The notes under the pieces were generated by a model. The model was not told the origin of the DNA and ran no database searches. It was given only the letters and a program-made list of their open reading frames with translations. A stretch of 64,000 nt of DNA from Arcobacter iocasae (GTDB lineage Bacteria; Campylobacterota; Campylobacteria; Campylobacterales; Arcobacteraceae): NCBI RefSeq assembly GCF_042214795.1, contig NZ_CP090177.1, positions 2,666,001 to 2,730,000 on the forward strand, given 5' to 3'. Within the stretch, counting starts at the first letter, position 1. Every line of letters begins with the position of its first letter. Below are positions 61,846 to 64,000 of the stretch, piece by piece. The translations under genes were made by a program, and so were the position numbers.

Positions 61846-62289
61846 ATGAATCCAAACTCTGTTTATTTGGTACAAACAGATACAACTGTTGGCTTTTCAT
61901 CAAATGATAATGAAAAGCTAGCAGTTATAAAAAAAAGACCCAAAACACAAAAAATACTAAGAACTGTAGACTCTTTTAAGACTTTGCAAAACTTCACAAG
62001 AATCCCAAACAATCACAAAAAAAGAATAAGAAATTCTAAGAATAGCACCTTTATATATCCCAATAATGAGTCATTTAGAGTTATAAGTAAAGATTCTAGT
62101 TTTTATGATTTTATAAAAAAATTCAATGTTCTTTATTCTTCTTCAGCAAATGAGACTAAAAAAAACTTTGATGAAGAGTATGCTAAAGATGTCTCAGATG
62201 TAGTTGTGATACAAAAAAATGGTTTTTTTGAAGATATTCCTTCTAAATTATATAAGATAAATAAATTTAAAGTTAAGAAATTAAGGTAA
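61846..62289 (+). CDS. Short Sua5/YciO/YrdC-like protein
   Basis: 147 aa. NSVYLVQTDTTVGFSSNDNEKLAVIKKRPKTQKILRTVDSF matches the start of the YrdC fold (KRP substrate-binding motif), and IYPNNESFRVI and YSSSANET resemble the later 'spSAN.S' motif. Shorter than normal YrdC (about 190 aa), possibly a compact Campylobacterota version. The role in t6A formation (threonylcarbamoyl-AMP) is a family-based inference. Starts 1 base after carB. Confidence 0.7.
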   Translation: MNPNSVYLVQTDTTVGFSSNDNEKLAVIKKRPKTQKILRTVDSFKTLQNFTRIPNNHKKRIRNSKNSTFIYPNNESFRVISKDSSFYDFIKKFNVLYSSSANETKKNFDEEYAKDVSDVVVIQKNGFFEDIPSKLYKINKFKVKKLR

Positions 62290-62348
62290 TCTAAGACTAT
62301 ATTAAGTCATAAGTCCATAAAATAAATATTATTCATAAAAGGCTACTC

Positions 62349-63647
62349 ATGTTTTTACATAGAGAAAATGAACTTGAAATATTACAAAAAGATTTCTCTA
62401 TCCCTAATTCATCATTTAATTTTATTTTTGGAAGAAGAAAGATAGGTAAAACATCATTTGTAAACTCTTATATAAGTGGTAAAAATAGCTTTTATGTCTC
62501 TTTTTTAGAGATGATGAATTTAATTACTTTTCAAACTATTCATAAAAATATCGAAAACTATTTAAATAAAAAAGTGGATACTTTTGATACTTTTGAATCT
62601 TTTTTAAAAGTAATAGCAAAAGAGACCTTTGAAGAAAAATTGATTTTAGTATTAGATGACTTTCAAAACCTAATCAAAGTGGAAAAAGATGCCTTAAGTC
62701 TTTTTTATAAGGCTTGGAATAAAGAGCTAAGTTCTTTAAATATCCAAGTTGTTATTTTATCATCTATTTGTTCTAGTAATAAAGATGATGAATATATTTA
62801 CAAAAAATCTTCAAATATAATAAAACTAAATAAATTGCCATACTCTAGTATTAAAGAGTTAATTCCTGAGGTTCAAGCTGGTGATATTATGCATATTTTT
62901 AGTGCTTATGGTACAAATCCTGATTATCTAAAACTATATAATCCTAAGAAAGATTTTCTTTTAAATATAAAAGAGAATTTTTTAAGTTATGATGGAGTTT
63001 TTTTCAATGATGGTATGGATTTTTTGAAAAAAGATTTAAATGAAATCTCAACATACTCTTCAATACTCTATGCAATAGCTTTAGGAAACAGTAAAATTGG
63101 AGCAATAGCAGACTTTTTAAACCTAAAATCAACTTATCTCACACGATATTTGCAAAAACTAATTGACATAATGATTATCAAAAAATATGTACCTATAAAT
63201 GAAGATATAAAAAAGAGCAAGTTTGGAAGATATGAGATTGAAGACAATTTTATGAGATTTTGGTTTTGTTATATATATCCTAATTATTCAACTCTTCAAA
63301 AGGGTGATACTAGTAGTGTGGTTAATCATATAAAAGAAGACTTTACAAAACGACTTGTGCAAAGCAGTTATAAAATGCATATTTTAAGTCTAATTAAAAA
63401 TGATCCATATAAATACTTAGGTTTTATTCCAAATAATCTTGGAAGTTGGTGGAATAATAAAGACACCAATATCGATATTATCGCTTATGATTCTAAAAAT
63501 ATTATCTTTATTGATACAAAGTGGAAAGATATTCAAGAACTAGAACAAAGCTATGCTATATTAAAAAATAAATCCGATGAATTTAAAACTACTCTAAATA
63601 AAAAATATATCATATTCTCTAAAATTTCCCCTACAAAAACTATCTAA
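62349..63647 (+). CDS. P-loop ATPase with DUF234-type C-terminus (archaeal ATPase group)
   Basis: 432 aa. FLHRENELEILQKDF at the start, Walker A GRRKIGKTSF (about 29-38), Walker B LILVLDDFQNL (about 98-108), STAND-like middle, a winged-helix segment (about 250-290, AIALGNSKIGAIADFL, TYLTRYLQKL) and a C-terminal part with IDIIAYDSKNIIFIDTKWKD resembling a PD-(D/E)XK core: D, and D-x-K in place of E-x-K. Such proteins are common in archaea and scattered in bacteria; biological role unknown. Confidence 0.82.
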   Translation: MFLHRENELEILQKDFSIPNSSFNFIFGRRKIGKTSFVNSYISGKNSFYVSFLEMMNLITFQTIHKNIENYLNKKVDTFDTFESFLKVIAKETFEEKLILVLDDFQNLIKVEKDALSLFYKAWNKELSSLNIQVVILSSICSSNKDDEYIYKKSSNIIKLNKLPYSSIKELIPEVQAGDIMHIFSAYGTNPDYLKLYNPKKDFLLNIKENFLSYDGVFFNDGMDFLKKDLNEISTYSSILYAIALGNSKIGAIADFLNLKSTYLTRYLQKLIDIMIIKKYVPINEDIKKSKFGRYEIEDNFMRFWFCYIYPNYSTLQKGDTSSVVNHIKEDFTKRLVQSSYKMHILSLIKNDPYKYLGFIPNNLGSWWNNKDTNIDIIAYDSKNIIFIDTKWKDIQELEQSYAILKNKSDEFKTTLNKKYIIFSKISPTKTI

Positions 63648-63657
63648 AGGATTTTAT

Positions 63658-64000
63658 GTGGCTACAAATATTACAGTTAAAAGTCCAAATGGTGAAAGTG
63701 CAATATATGAAGTTAGTTTATTCGATGTCATAGATATAAAAAAAGGTGACTATGTACTTGTATCTGAGCGACCTGAGTTATTAGGCTTAGAAATTATTGA
63801 TGATTCTTTAAAAATAAACTTTCCAGATGGAAATAGTGTAGTAGTGAAAGATATAGTTACTTTTATCAATCAAAATAACCCAACAGATACACATGGACTT
63901 ATGGATAAATTAGATACCTCTGCCATATCTTTTTTAGATGAAAAAGGTAATTTTGAAGAAATAGATTTAGTGGATAAACTTTTAACCCTGATAGAAGAAT
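63658..64000 (+). CDS. Start of a possible large surface adhesin, cut by the window end
   Basis: Open from a GTG at 63658 (AAAGGA upstream) through the end of the window, at least 114 codons. VATNITVKSPNGESAIYEVSLFDV and then LKINFPDGNSVVVKDIVTFI resemble the BapA-prefix-like N-terminal module that begins giant RTX-type adhesins in Campylobacterota and others. This is a weak pattern match; the remainder is outside. Confidence 0.5.
   Translation, partial: MATNITVKSPNGESAIYEVSLFDVIDIKKGDYVLVSERPELLGLEIIDDSLKINFPDGNSVVVKDIVTFINQNNPTDTHGLMDKLDTSAISFLDEKGNFEEIDLVDKLLTLIEE

Noticed and set aside
1..64000. tRNA or rRNA genes
   Set aside because: I looked at the intergenic stretches for cloverleaf patterns and rRNA motifs and saw none; a dedicated search was not run.

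Overview
The window is AT-rich and its genes look like those of an Arcobacter-type member of Campylobacterota. The evidence is the base composition, the rpmJ-rpsM-rpsK-rpsD-rpoA-rplQ cluster, and the general look of the proteins. The species is an inference. Most of the window is ordinary chromosome, carrying two accessory islands and a cluster of stress-type small genes.

Layout. 1-10.3 kb: the 3' part of an M20 dipeptidase gene, a HIT protein, a large MBL-GAF-HD-GYP signalling protein, the ribosomal/RNA polymerase alpha operon with a structured leader and a strong terminator, then gatA and guaB. 10.5-20.7 kb: a chromosomal integron. A minus-strand integron integrase (intI) faces an attI/Pc region, followed by eleven plus-strand cassette units with nine complete attC sites and one half attC. 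Cassette genes are mostly unknown (membrane proteins, a SUKH/SMI1-KNR4 protein, a PD-(D/E)XK-like nuclease). One is frameshifted and the last unit lacks an attC. A YefM-YoeB type toxin-antitoxin pair and a decayed MazF fragment follow. 21.6-48.2 kb: housekeeping and small accessory genes: haem-binding protein, GIY-YIG, flavodoxin, a two-sensor-domain GGDEF protein, a duplicated lipoprotein/coiled-coil gene pair, mnmH, NDH-2-like, LOG, adenine/adenosine deaminase, mmuM, YedE-like transporter, TRAP binding protein, ABC-F, metX-xseB and radC. 48.2-57.7 kb: a type I restriction-modification island (hsdM-hsdS-hsdR-YgjP-like) bordered by three copies of a structured repeat, an interrupted MazF-like toxin gene and an HsdS remnant. 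57.8-64 kb: a ThiF-like protein, carB, a short Sua5/YrdC-like protein, a P-loop ATPase and the start of a possible large surface protein.

Most unusual features. (1) The integron, with conserved attC hairpins that show compensatory changes and with signs of cassette fusion and decay. (2) A roughly 240-330 bp non-coding repeat present three times around the restriction island, two direct copies on the left and one inverted copy on the right. Its hairpin arms differ in sequence between copies but remain complementary, as expected of a structured RNA or palindromic element. (3) A long inverted repeat whose arm overlaps the ribosome binding site of the YedE-like gene.

All family assignments come from reading motifs by eye. 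No database search was run.
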